A stretch of 64,000 nt of DNA from Chitinophaga dinghuensis (GTDB lineage: Bacteria > Bacteroidota > Bacteroidia > Chitinophagales > Chitinophagaceae), in NCBI RefSeq assembly GCF_003259435.1, contig NZ_QLMA01000010.1, positions 186,001 to 250,000 on the forward strand, given 5' to 3'. The number at the start of each line of letters is the position of its first letter. The first letter of the stretch is position 1. Positions 9,093 through 18,641 of this stretch are shown here, one piece after another. The notes beneath the pieces were generated by a model. That model did not search any database, was not told the DNA's origin, and saw only the letters and a program-made list of their open reading frames with translations. The position numbers and the translations under genes are program-made.

Positions 9093-9926
9093 ATGCAGCC
9101 AAATAATGTTTTTTCGCTCTCCAGAATGTGGCTATATCTTCGAAAAGAGGTAATAGACCAATACAAGGTATTTCTCTTCGGTACAGGCGCCCTGGTGGCA
9201 GGCTGTTGCCTCTTTGGCCTGATTGCCTTTATTTCTGCAAACCCATACAGAGAGACCTTCGAACTGGCAGACATGATGCCATTGTATATGACGCTTCTCC
9301 TGGCCTTCACTGCACTGATGGCTTCCAGAAGTTTCAACCAACTCTCCAAACCGGAACGCAGTATAGATTTCTTCCTGTTACCCGCCTCCCACCTGGAAAA
9401 ATTCCTGGCACAACTGATTATTTCTATGCTGGCGGTAATAGTGGTATTCAACCTCGCCATTTTCATTGGAGTACAGTTCTTTAGCTACCTGGCCACCCAC
9501 TATAAAAACGTAACGGTTTCTATGGACTTTGACCGCTTTTTCCCTGGGCCTTTCTCCGTTGGCATAGTGCTACTCATGGTAGCTGGTATAAACTCTATAT
9601 TCCTGTTTGGCGCTACTTTCTTCCATAAGTTCGCCTTACCTAAGATCTTCTTTCTGTTCATTGTGATCATGATGGGCATCTGGGCTCTCAACATAGGCTT
9701 TACCAATCTCATTTTTGCGGGTCATATCGCATCCTGGAATGCCAGTGCGCCATTCTCCGTAGTTGGAGTCATAGAACCAGGAAGCACCGCTGGTCACCAA
9801 TTATCCACCGGATACTTTGTTCCGGAATGGTTAGGCCGACCCCTCCTGTTTATTGCAAAATATCTGCTCACGCCTGCATTATGGACCATGGCTTACTTCC
9901 GCATTGCTGACAAGGAAATCCAATAA
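9093..9926 (+). CDS. ABC-2 type permease of the GntR-controlled exporter
   Basis: A 277-residue integral membrane protein, 6 nt after the ATPase gene. About six hydrophobic segments are visible: near residues 25-50, 65-85, 105-130, 150-175, 180-205 and 245-265. A motif such as SRSFNQLSKPERSIDFFLLPASHLEKF is typical of Bacteroidota permeases encoded in GntR-linked exporter operons. Its role is to form the membrane channel for the preceding ATPase. The substrate is not identifiable. Confidence 0.82.
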   Translation: MQPNNVFSLSRMWLYLRKEVIDQYKVFLFGTGALVAGCCLFGLIAFISANPYRETFELADMMPLYMTLLLAFTALMASRSFNQLSKPERSIDFFLLPASHLEKFLAQLIISMLAVIVVFNLAIFIGVQFFSYLATHYKNVTVSMDFDRFFPGPFSVGIVLLMVAGINSIFLFGATFFHKFALPKIFFLFIVIMMGIWALNIGFTNLIFAGHIASWNASAPFSVVGVIEPGSTAGHQLSTGYFVPEWLGRPLLFIAKYLLTPALWTMAYFRIADKEIQ

Positions 9927-9938
9927 AAACGTATTACG

Positions 9939-10322
9939 ATGGAATTCAAAGACACACAGGCCATCTATATTCAGATAGCCGACTATATAAACGAACAGAT
10001 TCTCCTGGGTAAATGGCTCCCTGAGGAAAGAATTCCTTCAGTCCGAGAACTGGCTGTCTCCCTGGAAGTCAATCCCAACACGGTGATGCGCACCTGCGAA
10101 CTATTACAACAACAGGACATCATCTTCAATAAAAGAGGTATCGGGTATTTTATTCAACCGGATGCGGTGAAAAAAATCATGCAGGCAAAGAAAGATGCTT
10201 TTATCAGCAATGAATTGCCGCAGTTCTTTCAGAACCTTTACCTGTTGGAAATGGCTCTCGACGACCTTAAACCTTATTACGACCAATTCAGAAAAAACAA
10301 ACTTAACGGTCATGAAAACTAG
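9939..10322 (+). CDS. GntR family transcriptional regulator (YtrA/YhcF type)
   Basis: A 127-residue regulator. Residues 8-78 form a GntR winged helix: IYIQIADYINEQI, then the recognition region IPSVRELAVSLEVNPNTVMRTCELL and the wing KRGIGYFIQ. The C-terminal part is short (about 45 residues), as in the YtrA subfamily, which has a dimerisation helix rather than a large ligand domain. The gene lies 12 nt after the permease. The palindrome at 8215-8238 in front of the operon is its probable binding site. The stop codon overlaps the following gene by 11 bp, indicating translational coupling. Confidence 0.9.
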   Translation: MEFKDTQAIYIQIADYINEQILLGKWLPEERIPSVRELAVSLEVNPNTVMRTCELLQQQDIIFNKRGIGYFIQPDAVKKIMQAKKDAFISNELPQFFQNLYLLEMALDDLKPYYDQFRKNKLNGHEN

Positions 10323-11043
10323 TACCAAACTCATTATAGGCTTCTTCAGTATCCTGGTAGGACTGATGCTTCTCACAGATATTTCCATCTGGGCCAACTA
10401 CAGAAAAGGGGAGAAAAACGATACCTGGTTACGCCACGAACCCGAAAATAAAATTTATTCAAAAAATCCTTACGTCTCCGTGCAACCTTTTAAAGTGATA
10501 GTCGTCTTTAATAAGAACGCACGGCAGGAAGTGGATAAACCACAAGAAAATGAGTCTGTGAATGAGCTACTGGAAAAACATCGGTATGACATGGTTGTAC
10601 TGCAACAGGATTCAGCAAACCAGCTCCTCAACGCAAAAAATATAGACTATCATCAACAGGGAGATACCTTATTTGTCAGCCTGAAAAAAGGTGATGGTAT
10701 GGTTTGGGTGAAGACGACCAGTATACCAGTAGTGATCAGTCAATCTGGTAGCGTAAGAATCCAGGGTTACACTGGCGGCACGTTACAAGTGCAAGCCACT
10801 GCCGGAGCTAATATTGAGCTGAATAACCTGAAATTGAGCAGTTTCAGCTTTGCAGGCGGACAATACAATACACTTTCATTCGAAGACAGCGACACTATTC
10901 CGGAGGCCAACATTGCAATGGGCCGCAATAGTTCTCTGCAACTGAAAGATGTGTATTTCGCTAAGAAACATATTCAGCTGGACAGCGCCAGTGCCATTTC
11001 AGTATCCGGCACCAGTGCACGAATGATCAGCGAAATAAAATAG
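10312..11043 (+). CDS. Membrane-anchored protein of unknown function in the GntR/ABC operon
   Basis: A 243-residue protein. The ATG at 10312 is chosen because it starts MKTSTKLIIGFFSILVGLML, a good N-terminal membrane segment; earlier in-frame starts lie inside the GntR gene. After the helix (about 6-26) the protein is extracytoplasmic and beta-rich. The C-terminal half has alternating polar and hydrophobic residues with Ser/Asn/Gly turns, recalling the putative adhesin (DUF2807/GIN) beta-helix fold, although I cannot confirm membership. It overlaps the GntR gene by 11 bp and is the last gene of the operon, so it is probably part of the same envelope response. Confidence 0.7.
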   Translation: MKTSTKLIIGFFSILVGLMLLTDISIWANYRKGEKNDTWLRHEPENKIYSKNPYVSVQPFKVIVVFNKNARQEVDKPQENESVNELLEKHRYDMVVLQQDSANQLLNAKNIDYHQQGDTLFVSLKKGDGMVWVKTTSIPVVISQSGSVRIQGYTGGTLQVQATAGANIELNNLKLSSFSFAGGQYNTLSFEDSDTIPEANIAMGRNSSLQLKDVYFAKKHIQLDSASAISVSGTSARMISEIK

Positions 11044-11086
11044 TGTTAAGATTAAATTATACTTATCAGTTTTACAAGCAAAGAAA

Positions 11087-11168
11087 AAGTCCTGATTTCC
11101 ATCAGGACTTATCGTAAACAACATTTTCCTATAAAGAGTGATGCCGATTTCTATCGGCATTTTCTATT
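11087..11168. terminator. Two hairpins between convergent operons
   Basis: The first hairpin is AAGTCCTGAT (11087-11096) with ATCAGGACTT (11101-11110). The second is ATGCCGAT (11141-11148) with ATCGGCAT (11153-11160), followed by TTTTCTATTT on the plus strand. They lie after the rightward exporter operon and just before the 3' end of the leftward amidohydrolase gene, and probably terminate from both sides. Confidence 0.6.
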
Positions 11169-12345
11169 TCTTAAACTGTGTAGCAAGATACGCCATAGCG
11201 CCCATTCCCACTTCAATAGCGCGGGCATCAATATCGAAAGTAGGCGTATGTACGCCGGAGTTAATACCTTTTGCAGCATTACCAGTTCCTAAACGGAAAA
11301 AGCAAGCCGGAATAATCTGAGAATAGAAGGCAAAATCCTCTGCTCCCATTCTGATTTCAGTATCCATCACAGCATCCAGTCCCATATAATCTTCCGCCAG
11401 ACCGCGCGCCTGTGCAGTAACGGCTTCGTTATTATACAAAGTAGGGTAGCCTACGAGGATATCAATATCGATTTCAGCCCCCATTGCCAAAGCAATACCA
11501 GTCGCCTGTTTGCGGATCAGCTCATGCGCTTTGAAACGCCAGGTTTCATCCATTGCCCTGAAAGTACCCATCAGCTTTACTTCGCTGGGGATAACGTTGG
11601 TGGTAAATCCGCCATTAAAAGCGCAGATACTCAGTACAGAAGGACTGAAAGGATTATTATTCCTGGAAATGATCTGTTGTAAACCAACAACGATATGAGA
11701 AGCGATGAGAATAGTATCAGCAGTGGATTGTGGAAGAGCGGCGTGGCCACCTTTACCTTTCACAGTGATATAAATTTCATCAGCGCTGGCCATGTATTGT
11801 CCGGCTCTGAAACCAAGTGTACCCGCTTCCATGGTAGGTTGTACGTGCATACCGAGGATAGCGTCCGGCTTTGGATTTTCCAATGCGCCTTCTTCAATCA
11901 TGATGCTTGCGCCCCCAGGGTGTTTTTCTTCACCTGGTTGGAAAAGGATTTTGATAGTTCCTTCAAACTGGTCTTTCAGTTCATTCAGAATTTTGGTGGC
12001 GCCGAGTACGCAGGTAGTATGTACATCGTGACCACAGGCGTGCATAACGCCATCATGCTGTGATTTATAAGGAACCTGATTGGCTTCTGTGATAGGCAAT
12101 GCGTCGATATCAGCACGGAGAGCGATTACTCTGGATTCCGGATGCTTACCTTTAATCAGGGCTACAATGCCGGTGCCGGCGATACCTGCTGTAAAGGGAA
12201 CCCCAAATTCGGTCAGTTTCTGCTGGATAAATTTGGACGTTTCATATTCCTGAAAGGAGAGTTCGGGGTGTGCATGCAGATGTTCTCTGATGCTAATGAA
12301 CTCAGGAGCATAGGCTTTTGCCAGCTCCTTAATTAGATTCTTCAT
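11164..12345 (-). CDS. M20 family amidohydrolase (N-acyl amino acid/hippurate hydrolase type)
   Basis: A 393-residue zinc or manganese metallohydrolase of the M20D group, which removes acyl groups from amino acids. Visible are HLHAHPELSFQEYET near residue 22, the metal motif ALRADIDALPI near 77-87, HACGHDVHT near 107-115 (metal ligands Cys/His), FQPGEEKHPGGA near 140 (catalytic Glu pair), and the C-terminal MGAEDFAFYSQ. No signal peptide is seen, so it is cytoplasmic. Its start overlaps the end of the SPOR gene by 17 bp, so the two are co-translated. The precise acyl substrate is unknown. Confidence 0.92.
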   Translation of the reverse strand: MKNLIKELAKAYAPEFISIREHLHAHPELSFQEYETSKFIQQKLTEFGVPFTAGIAGTGIVALIKGKHPESRVIALRADIDALPITEANQVPYKSQHDGVMHACGHDVHTTCVLGATKILNELKDQFEGTIKILFQPGEEKHPGGASIMIEEGALENPKPDAILGMHVQPTMEAGTLGFRAGQYMASADEIYITVKGKGGHAALPQSTADTILIASHIVVGLQQIISRNNNPFSPSVLSICAFNGGFTTNVIPSEVKLMGTFRAMDETWRFKAHELIRKQATGIALAMGAEIDIDILVGYPTLYNNEAVTAQARGLAEDYMGLDAVMDTEIRMGAEDFAFYSQIIPACFFRLGTGNAAKGINSGVHTPTFDIDARAIEVGMGAMAYLATQFKK

Positions 12346-12769
12346 TCGATAGTTCTTTATCCGGTGACACGTTTATCGTAGATGGGACAACAAATACTCC
12401 TCCTGAGAAGAGACTGGACAGTTTATCCCTCAGCTCGGTGGCATCTTCACGTGTTTTGTAGTCGCCTACCCGAACTTTGAAATAGGGAGCCTGAAATTCA
12501 AGGTAGGTGCGAACATCAGGATATAACTGCATCACCTTTTGTTTAGCTTCGTTGGCGTCAGCGCGTTTGTTGGTAGAGATGACTTGCACTCTGAAACCTG
12601 GTTGATTACGGATAGCCAGGGTGTTGATATAGATCTGTTTTTTGATCAGCGCATCAACCCGGCTATCTTTAACGACTCTCACGGTTCCATTGCTGGCAAC
12701 GGTATTGTCCTGGGCCATAGCGCAGGTAGTACCAAACAGGCAGCAGAGCAGGATGAAAATTTTATACAT
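12329..12769 (-). CDS. SPOR domain periplasmic protein
   Basis: A 146-residue secreted protein. The N-terminal signal peptide (MYKIFILLCCLFGTTCAMAQ) has a likely cleavage after AMA. The C-terminal half carries a SPOR repeat fold: FRVQVISTNKRADANEAKQ followed by FKVRVGDYKTREDATELRD. SPOR domains bind denuded septal peptidoglycan, so a role in division or cell-wall turnover is likely. It lies 26 nt after deoC on the same strand and overlaps the amidohydrolase start by 17 bp, making a three-gene unit deoC-SPOR-amidohydrolase. Confidence 0.85.
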   Translation of the reverse strand: MYKIFILLCCLFGTTCAMAQDNTVASNGTVRVVKDSRVDALIKKQIYINTLAIRNQPGFRVQVISTNKRADANEAKQKVMQLYPDVRTYLEFQAPYFKVRVGDYKTREDATELRDKLSSLFSGGVFVVPSTINVSPDKELSNEESN

Positions 12770-12795
12770 AGCTTTTTAATTGGTCAAAATTGCAA

Positions 12796-13452
12796 TCAGG
12801 CTTTGGACTCGTTTACGATAGCCACACTGGCACTGGCCCCGATACGGGTAGCGCCGGCTTCAACAAGCTCCTTTGCAAAAGCAAAGGTACGAATACCGCC
12901 GGAAGCCTTGATCTGGATTTCTGCCGGAAGGTTGGCACGCATCAGTTGCACCGCATGGACACTTGCCCCTTTTTCCGCATAACCGGTGGATGTTTTAACA
13001 AAATCCACGCCGTACTTTGCATACAGCTGGCAGCACTTAACAATTTCCTCGTCTGTTAGTATGCCACTTTCAATGATCACCTTGATCACTTTCTTCTTTT
13101 CCCGGATGATATACATGAGATTAGCAATCTCTTTTTCCAGGTATTCCCAATCATTATTTTTTATTGCAGAGATGTTAATGACTACATCCAGCTCATCTAC
13201 CTCATCCACAATAGCCAGTACTGTTTCGGCCACTTTGGCTTCAATAGCTGAATATCCGAAAGGGAAACCGATTACAGTGGCTACTTTACTATTGGTGGAA
13301 GCCAGGAACTGTTTGGCCAGCTTAACGTAGAGTGGGGGTACACATACAGCGGCAAAATCGTATTCTACACATTCCATGCACAATTTCTTAATGTCTTCCA
13401 GTGTAGTCGTAGGTTTCAGTACGGTATGATCAATATAGCGGTTTATTTCCAT
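12796..13452 (-). CDS. deoC: Deoxyribose-phosphate aldolase
   Basis: A 218-residue class I aldolase that splits 2-deoxyribose-5-phosphate into glyceraldehyde-3-phosphate and acetaldehyde during deoxynucleoside salvage. Motifs are the N-terminal YIDHTVLKPTTT, DELDVVINI near residues 85-93, VIKVIIESG near 121-129, and the Schiff-base lysine motif FVKTSTGYAEKGA near 149-161, ending with KASGGIRTF. Length and order are normal for bacterial DeoC. It is first in a leftward unit with the SPOR and M20 genes, and is isolated from secA by a terminator at 13484-13517. Confidence 0.95.
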   Translation of the reverse strand: MEINRYIDHTVLKPTTTLEDIKKLCMECVEYDFAAVCVPPLYVKLAKQFLASTNSKVATVIGFPFGYSAIEAKVAETVLAIVDEVDELDVVINISAIKNNDWEYLEKEIANLMYIIREKKKVIKVIIESGILTDEEIVKCCQLYAKYGVDFVKTSTGYAEKGASVHAVQLMRANLPAEIQIKASGGIRTFAFAKELVEAGATRIGASASVAIVNESKA

Positions 13453-13483
13453 CTGTAAATGTTATTGGGCGAAATTAAATAAA

Positions 13484-13517
13484 AAAACGGATTGCATGTC
13501 TGCAATCCGTTTTCTGT
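13484..13517 (-). terminator. Intrinsic terminator of secA
   Basis: AAAACGGATTGCA and TGCAATCCGTTTT form a perfect 13-bp hairpin with a TGTC loop. A run of A on the plus strand (T on the minus strand) follows in the secA direction. It lies in the 88-nt gap between secA and deoC. Confidence 0.85.
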
Positions 13518-13540
13518 ATTCCTTTTCAGGCAGTTACCTC

Positions 13541-16500
13541 TTAGAGGTCACGACCATGACATTGTTTGAATTTTTTACCGCTTCCGCAAGGGCAAGGATC
13601 ATTACGACCTACTTTTGGACCTACGCGAACCGGCTCATGTTTTTCTTCTTCCGCTTCCTGGGCATAAGCAGTAGCGCCTTCATAAGCACCAGCCTGATCA
13701 TTCAGGTCTTCATGAGTAGCTCTCATTCTGCTCATGTCCGTTTTTTCCTCCGGGCGACGGGACTCCTCGAACTGTTGTTGATCTGGATAGTCCTGCTGTA
13801 CCGGAATCATGGATTTGCAGAGGAAAGAAACGATATCGCGACTAGTTTCGCCATCCATTTCTTTGAAGAGGTTGAATGCTTCGAATTTATAGATCAGTAA
13901 TGGATCTTTCTGTTCGTAAACGGCACTTTGTACGGATTGTTTCAGATCATCCATAGCGCGCAGATGCTCTTTCCAGGCATCATCGATGAGATGCAGGGTG
14001 ATATTGCGTTCCAGGGTGCTGAGCACTTCATGACCATGCGTATCTACGATCTGTTGCAGATCAGCGAAGATCATCAGTTGTCTTCTGCCATCAGTGAAAG
14101 GTACACGGATGGTACCGAACTGCTGATTATGTTCCTGCAGGATGGTTTTAGCAGCATCCAGCATGTGTGCATCGATCGCTTCTGTTTTACGCTGATAGTT
14201 ATTTTTCGCTTCGTGATACAGTTTGCTGGCGAGTGCCTGAAGATCAGTACGTGCCAGTTCTTCTGCAGTGATTTCTGTTTCGATAGCGAAGTTCATGATA
14301 GCATCCATTTTGAAAGCTTCATAATCGCCGCTTTCTCTGTGGGTGGTTACCATGTTTTCTGCTACATCGTAGAAGGCGTTATCCACATCGATTGCCAGAC
14401 GTTCGCCGAACAATGCGTGGTTACGTTTAGAATAGATAACTGTACGTTGTTTGTTCATAACGTCATCATATTCCAGGAGACGTTTACGAATACCGAAGTT
14501 ATTTTCTTCTACTTTTTTCTGTGCTCTTTCGATGGATCTGGTGATCATGCTGTGCTGAATCACTTCTCCTTCTTTGTAACCCATACGGTCCATCAGACCT
14601 GCGATACGATCGGAACCGAACATACGCATCAGATCATCTTCCAGGGAAACGAAGAACTGAGAAGAACCCGGATCTCCCTGACGACCGGCACGACCACGCA
14701 GCTGTCTGTCTACACGACGGCTTTCGTGTCTTTCTGTACCGATGATGGCTAGACCGCCTGCTTCTTTCACACCTGGTCCGAGCTTGATATCCGTACCACG
14801 ACCCGCCATGTTGGTAGCGATGGTAACCGCTCCCGGCAGACCTGCAGCAGCAACCACCTGTGCTTCACGGGCGTGTTGTTTCGCGTTCAGTACGTTGTGA
14901 GGAATTTTTTCGAGTGTCAGCATTCTGCTCAGCAATTCGGATACCTCTACGGAAGTAGTACCTACCAGTACAGGACGGCCTTTTGCCTGGAGCTGCTTCA
15001 CTTCTTCAATAACAGCTTTGTATTTATCTCTCTTTGTTTTGTATACCAAATCCTCTGCATCATTACGGGAAATAGGCAGGTTGGTTGGAATGGTAACTAC
15101 ATCGAGTTTATAGATTTCCCAGAACTCACCAGCTTCAGTAGAAGCGGTACCGGTCATACCAGCCAGTTTGTGGTACATACGGAAATAGTTCTGGAGGGTA
15201 ATTGTAGCGAAGGTTTGTGTAGCGGCTTCCACTTTCACATTTTCTTTCGCTTCAATCGCCTGGTGCAGACCATCAGAATAACGGCGTCCATCGAGGATAC
15301 GACCGGTCTGTTCGTCTACGATCTTAACTTTATCTTCCATTACCACATATTCCACATCTTTTTCGAAGAGGGTATATGCTTTCAGGAGTTGTTGGATAGA
15401 GTGGATACGATCGGATTTCGCTGCGAAGTCTTGCAACAGCACATCTTTGCGCTGGAGTTTTTCTTCGGAAGGAATATCCATTTTTTCGATTTCGGCGAGT
15501 TCAGAGCCTACATCCGGCATGATGAAGAAATCAGCGTCTTCACCGGCTTGAGTAATCTGACCAATACCTTTATCTGTCAGGTCTACGCTATTGTTTTTCT
15601 CTTCGATAGTGAAGTAGAGACCAGCGTCCACCTTAGGCATTTCGCGTTGTTGATCTGCGAGGTAGTAGTTTTCTGCTTTCTGGAGCAATACTTTTATACC
15701 AGGTTCGCTGAGGAACTTGATAAGGGCGCTGTTCTTAGGTAAACCTCTCCATGCGCGCATCAGGGCCAGACCGCCGGTTTTCGGATCGTCTTTACCTTCT
15801 GCGATGAGTTTTTTCGCCTCTTGCAGATATTTATTTACTTCTCTTTTCTGTAATTCTACGAGGTCGTTGATACGTGGTTTCAGGATATGGAATTCCTGTT
15901 CTTCGCCACGGTGTACCGGACCGGAGATAATGAGTGGAGTACGGGCATCATCGATCAATACGCTATCCACCTCATCGACCATTGCGTAGTGGTGTTTGCG
16001 TTGTACCATTTCTTCAGGGCTATGCACCATGTTATCACGGAGATAGTCGAAGCCGAATTCGTTATTGGTACCGTAGGTGATATCTGCCATGTAAGCCTGA
16101 CGACGTTCTCCGCTGTTTGGCTGAGTGGAGTCGATACAGTCTACAGTGATATCCAGGAATTCGAATACAGGTCCGTTCCATTCGGAGTCACGTTGTGCGA
16201 GGTAGGTATTTACCGTAACGATGTGTACCCCTTCGCCGGTGAGGGCGTTCAGGTAAGCAGGAAGGGTAGATACCAGGGTTTTACCTTCACCCGTTGCCAT
16301 TTCCGCAATTTTACCCTGGTGCAGCGTAATACCACCGATCAGCTGTACATCGTAGTGAACCATGTTCCAGGTTACCAGGTTGCCGGCAGCAGACCAGGTA
16401 TTTTTCCAGATAGCTTTATCGCCTTCGATGGTAACATAATCTTTGGTAACAGCCAACTGACGATCCAGCGGAGTAGCTGTAACCGTCATTTCCGGATTGT

Positions 16501-16867
16501 TGGTAAACCGGCGGGCAGTTTCTTTCATCACTGCGAAAGCCTCTGGCAACAGCACTTTCAGAATTTCTTCCAGCTGTTTGTCACGGTCTTTCTTCAGTGC
16601 ATCTATTTCCTGGTAGATTGCATCTTTTATTGTAACATCCTCTGATTGTTCCGCGGTTTCTTTCTTTTCCGCTATCTCAGCATCAATAGTAGCAACATGC
16701 TCCCTGATACGGGCGCGGAATTCCTGGGTTTTATACCGCAGGTCGTCAATAGGCAGGGATTGCAGCTTTTCAAACTCCTCATTGATCTGCTTCACTATTG
16801 GAGTGATAGACTTGATATCTCTGTCAGACTTATTCCCTCCAAACAGTTTTGTTAAAAAACCTAACAT
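13541..16867 (-). CDS. secA: Preprotein translocase ATPase SecA
   Basis: An 1108-residue motor ATPase of the Sec pathway that pushes unfolded preproteins through SecYEG. It has Walker [12 protein letters not shown] near residues 187-197, the DEAD-like [19 protein letters not shown], the second nucleotide fold [15 protein letters not shown] and [14 protein letters not shown], and a C-terminal zinc-binding SEC-C motif [14 protein letters not shown] near 1092-1105. It is about 200 residues longer than E. coli SecA. Part of the excess is an insertion after residue 300 ([19 protein letters not shown] and following), as seen in Bacteroidota SecA proteins. No convincing promoter was found upstream. 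A terminator lies at 13484-13517. Confidence 0.97.
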   Translation of the reverse strand: MLGFLTKLFGGNKSDRDIKSITPIVKQINEEFEKLQSLPIDDLRYKTQEFRARIREHVATIDAEIAEKKETAEQSEDVTIKDAIYQEIDALKKDRDKQLEEILKVLLPEAFAVMKETARRFTNNPEMTVTATPLDRQLAVTKDYVTIEGDKAIWKNTWSAAGNLVTWNMVHYDVQLIGGITLHQGKIAEMATGEGKTLVSTLPAYLNALTGEGVHIVTVNTYLAQRDSEWNGPVFEFLDITVDCIDSTQPNSGERRQAYMADITYGTNNEFGFDYLRDNMVHSPEEMVQRKHHYAMVDEVDSVLIDDARTPLIISGPVHRGEEQEFHILKPRINDLVELQKREVNKYLQEAKKLIAEGKDDPKTGGLALMRAWRGLPKNSALIKFLSEPGIKVLLQKAENYYLADQQREMPKVDAGLYFTIEEKNNSVDLTDKGIGQITQAGEDADFFIMPDVGSELAEIEKMDIPSEEKLQRKDVLLQDFAAKSDRIHSIQQLLKAYTLFEKDVEYVVMEDKVKIVDEQTGRILDGRRYSDGLHQAIEAKENVKVEAATQTFATITLQNYFRMYHKLAGMTGTASTEAGEFWEIYKLDVVTIPTNLPISRNDAEDLVYKTKRDKYKAVIEEVKQLQAKGRPVLVGTTSVEVSELLSRMLTLEKIPHNVLNAKQHAREAQVVAAAGLPGAVTIATNMAGRGTDIKLGPGVKEAGGLAIIGTERHESRRVDRQLRGRAGRQGDPGSSQFFVSLEDDLMRMFGSDRIAGLMDRMGYKEGEVIQHSMITRSIERAQKKVEENNFGIRKRLLEYDDVMNKQRTVIYSKRNHALFGERLAIDVDNAFYDVAENMVTTHRESGDYEAFKMDAIMNFAIETEITAEELARTDLQALASKLYHEAKNNYQRKTEAIDAHMLDAAKTILQEHNQQFGTIRVPFTDGRRQLMIFADLQQIVDTHGHEVLSTLERNITLHLIDDAWKEHLRAMDDLKQSVQSAVYEQKDPLLIYKFEAFNLFKEMDGETSRDIVSFLCKSMIPVQQDYPDQQQFEESRRPEEKTDMSRMRATHEDLNDQAGAYEGATAYAQEAEEEKHEPVRVGPKVGRNDPCPCGSGKKFKQCHGRDL

Positions 16868-17337
16868 ATAGAATGTTTAATTACGGATTACAATTTCAAT
16901 TCCTCGCTGTATAAGCCAGTACCATTGGCACTATGACGCTGGCCTGGTGACGTTAAACAGACGGGGATTCTGGTTATGCAAATATTATGCTTGGAAAGAC
17001 TGCATGTCAACGTGTCAGTTGTAGCGCTGCTTTTCAAGGCCTGTAAAATTAGTAATAAATTCGGGGAAATACCGACTGATTTCAGCTGTAATTCCCGAAT
17101 TAGAAATTTTAACAATACCAATGCCTATCAAGTGGTATCAGAAGGACTTTTTAGCAGTTTCACTGACCCCCAGCTTACACCTGTACTGCCAAAATGCCGA
17201 AAAACTGCAATATTTCTTCTAGCTAAATGGGTTTACCCACTCCATTCATCCATAAAAAGATGAAAAAGTGTGAATAGTTTTTATAAATTTAGTCGTTTTA
17301 TTACTTGTTTTTAAAAATCACACAAAACTCCACGTTT
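16868..17337. other. 470-nt divergent intergenic region between secA and the sugar operon
   Basis: It must hold the promoters of leftward secA and of the rightward MFS operon. No full -33/-7 pair was identified for either. The palindrome TGGGTTTACCCA (17228-17239) lies about 100 nt upstream of the MFS start codon and could be an operator. TAAATTTA at 17284-17291 is a weak -7 candidate. A 77-codon leftward frame at 16888-17121 resembles no protein I know and is not called. Confidence 0.4.
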
Positions 17338-18612
17338 ATGGCAAAGGCGATCCAGCCATCAAAGTTATTTGTAGCCAGCTGTATGGCATTATTGGTTACT
17401 TCCCTGTCCTTTGGAATCCGCGCCGGAATCCTTGGCGATCTGGGCAAACAGTTCGACCTGAGTGCATCACAATTAGGCATCATAGCCAGTACTGCTTTCT
17501 GGGGCTTCCCACTTGCAGTGATTATCGGAGGTTTTGTGGTTGATATCATCGGTATGAAACGCCTGCTCCTGGCCGCATTTGTGCTGCACCTGGCAGGTAT
17601 TCTCCTGACAATATTCGCCACTGGTTTCTCCACACTGTTTATTTCCACGCTGTTCATCGGCATGGCCAACGGTACTGTGGAAGCCGCCTGTAATCCGCTT
17701 GTAGCAACTATCTATCCCAACAACAAAACCACCAAACTGAACCACTTTCACTTATGGTTTCCAGGTGGCATTGTAATCGGCGCACTGACCGTATTCTTCC
17801 TCTCTGGCCTGAAACTTAACTATCAGGTGCAGATGGCGACCATGATTCTTCCCACCTTACTGTATGGCTACCTTTTCATGAAACTGGATTTCCCGGTAAC
17901 TGAACGCGTAGCTTCTGGTATTACTAATGCACAGATGTATAAATCCCTCGGGACGCCGCTTTTCATCGTCATTTTCATCCTGATGTTCGGTACGGCTATC
18001 ACGGAGCTCTTCACCGGTCAGTGGATTGAAGTACTCCTGAAAAACGTTACTGAAAACGCCATCCTGATTCTGGCAATGACAGCCGGCGTACAAACATTGG
18101 GCAGAGCCTTCGCTGGTCCTATCGTTCATCGCATGTCGCCAACCGGCGTACTGCTGATTTCAGCGATTTTATCCGCCCTCGGATTATATATGCTGGCACA
18201 TGTGTCCGGCAATATGGTATTTTTCGCTGCATTCATATTTGGTATGGGCGTAACTTATTTCTGGCCTTGCATGATCGGCTTTGTTTCCGAAAATATTCCG
18301 GAATCCGGAGCGCTGGGAATGAACCTGGTGGGTGGAGCCGGTATGTTTGCCGTTTCTATCTACACCATTTTCATGGGTGGTTTCTATGACAGTATTCTTT
18401 CCAAAGAGCTGCCTGCAGGCGCTTCTCTGGATGCGTACCGCACTGCTGCCGCAGGCTCGCCGGAAGCAGCAGCTTTCAGCCATGCACAATCCGTTGCCGG
18501 TCCGCAAATCCTGGATGTAACATTGATTATTCCTGTTGTCCTGATAGTGGCCTTTACAGCGCTGTTCTTCTACATGCGCAACCGCAAAAAACCTGAAATC
18601 GCAATAGCATAA
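17338..18612 (+). CDS. MFS sugar transporter
   Basis: A 424-residue permease with twelve predicted transmembrane helices in two halves. The ATG at 17338 (MAKAIQPSKLF) is preferred over an upstream in-frame TTG at 17305. The charged A-motif-like loop GGFVVDIIGMKRLLL is near residues 70-84, and the second-half equivalent AGPIVHRMSPTGVLL near 260. The segment FIGMANGTVEAACNPLVATIYPNNKTTKLNHFHLWFPGG resembles hexose/fucose permeases of the FucP-like branch. It is the first gene of the keto-sugar operon, so it probably imports the monosaccharide or keto-sugar product across the inner membrane. Substrate specificity is inferred from context only. Confidence 0.85.
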   Translation: MAKAIQPSKLFVASCMALLVTSLSFGIRAGILGDLGKQFDLSASQLGIIASTAFWGFPLAVIIGGFVVDIIGMKRLLLAAFVLHLAGILLTIFATGFSTLFISTLFIGMANGTVEAACNPLVATIYPNNKTTKLNHFHLWFPGGIVIGALTVFFLSGLKLNYQVQMATMILPTLLYGYLFMKLDFPVTERVASGITNAQMYKSLGTPLFIVIFILMFGTAITELFTGQWIEVLLKNVTENAILILAMTAGVQTLGRAFAGPIVHRMSPTGVLLISAILSALGLYMLAHVSGNMVFFAAFIFGMGVTYFWPCMIGFVSENIPESGALGMNLVGGAGMFAVSIYTIFMGGFYDSILSKELPAGASLDAYRTAAAGSPEAAAFSHAQSVAGPQILDVTLIIPVVLIVAFTALFFYMRNRKKPEIAIA

Positions 18613-18641
18613 TTTCTAAATTTAAAAGCTGATTCGACTAT

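Noticed and set aside
13928-16645. Long forward-strand open frames opposite secA
   Set aside because: They are shadows of secA on the opposite strand, with Phe/Ile/Cys-rich low-likelihood translations and no domain match.
16888-17121. 77-codon leftward frame upstream of secA
   Set aside because: No recognisable domain, and the composition is unlike neighbouring genes. The region is a divergent promoter area.
17228-17239. TGGGTTTACCCA as operator of the keto-sugar operon
   Set aside because: It is palindromic but not related to the LacI-type sites near the GH92 genes, and no regulator can be tied to it; kept only as a note.
17305-17337. Upstream TTG start for the MFS gene
   Set aside because: The added residues are not part of the permease fold, and the ATG at 17338 gives a normal N-terminus.
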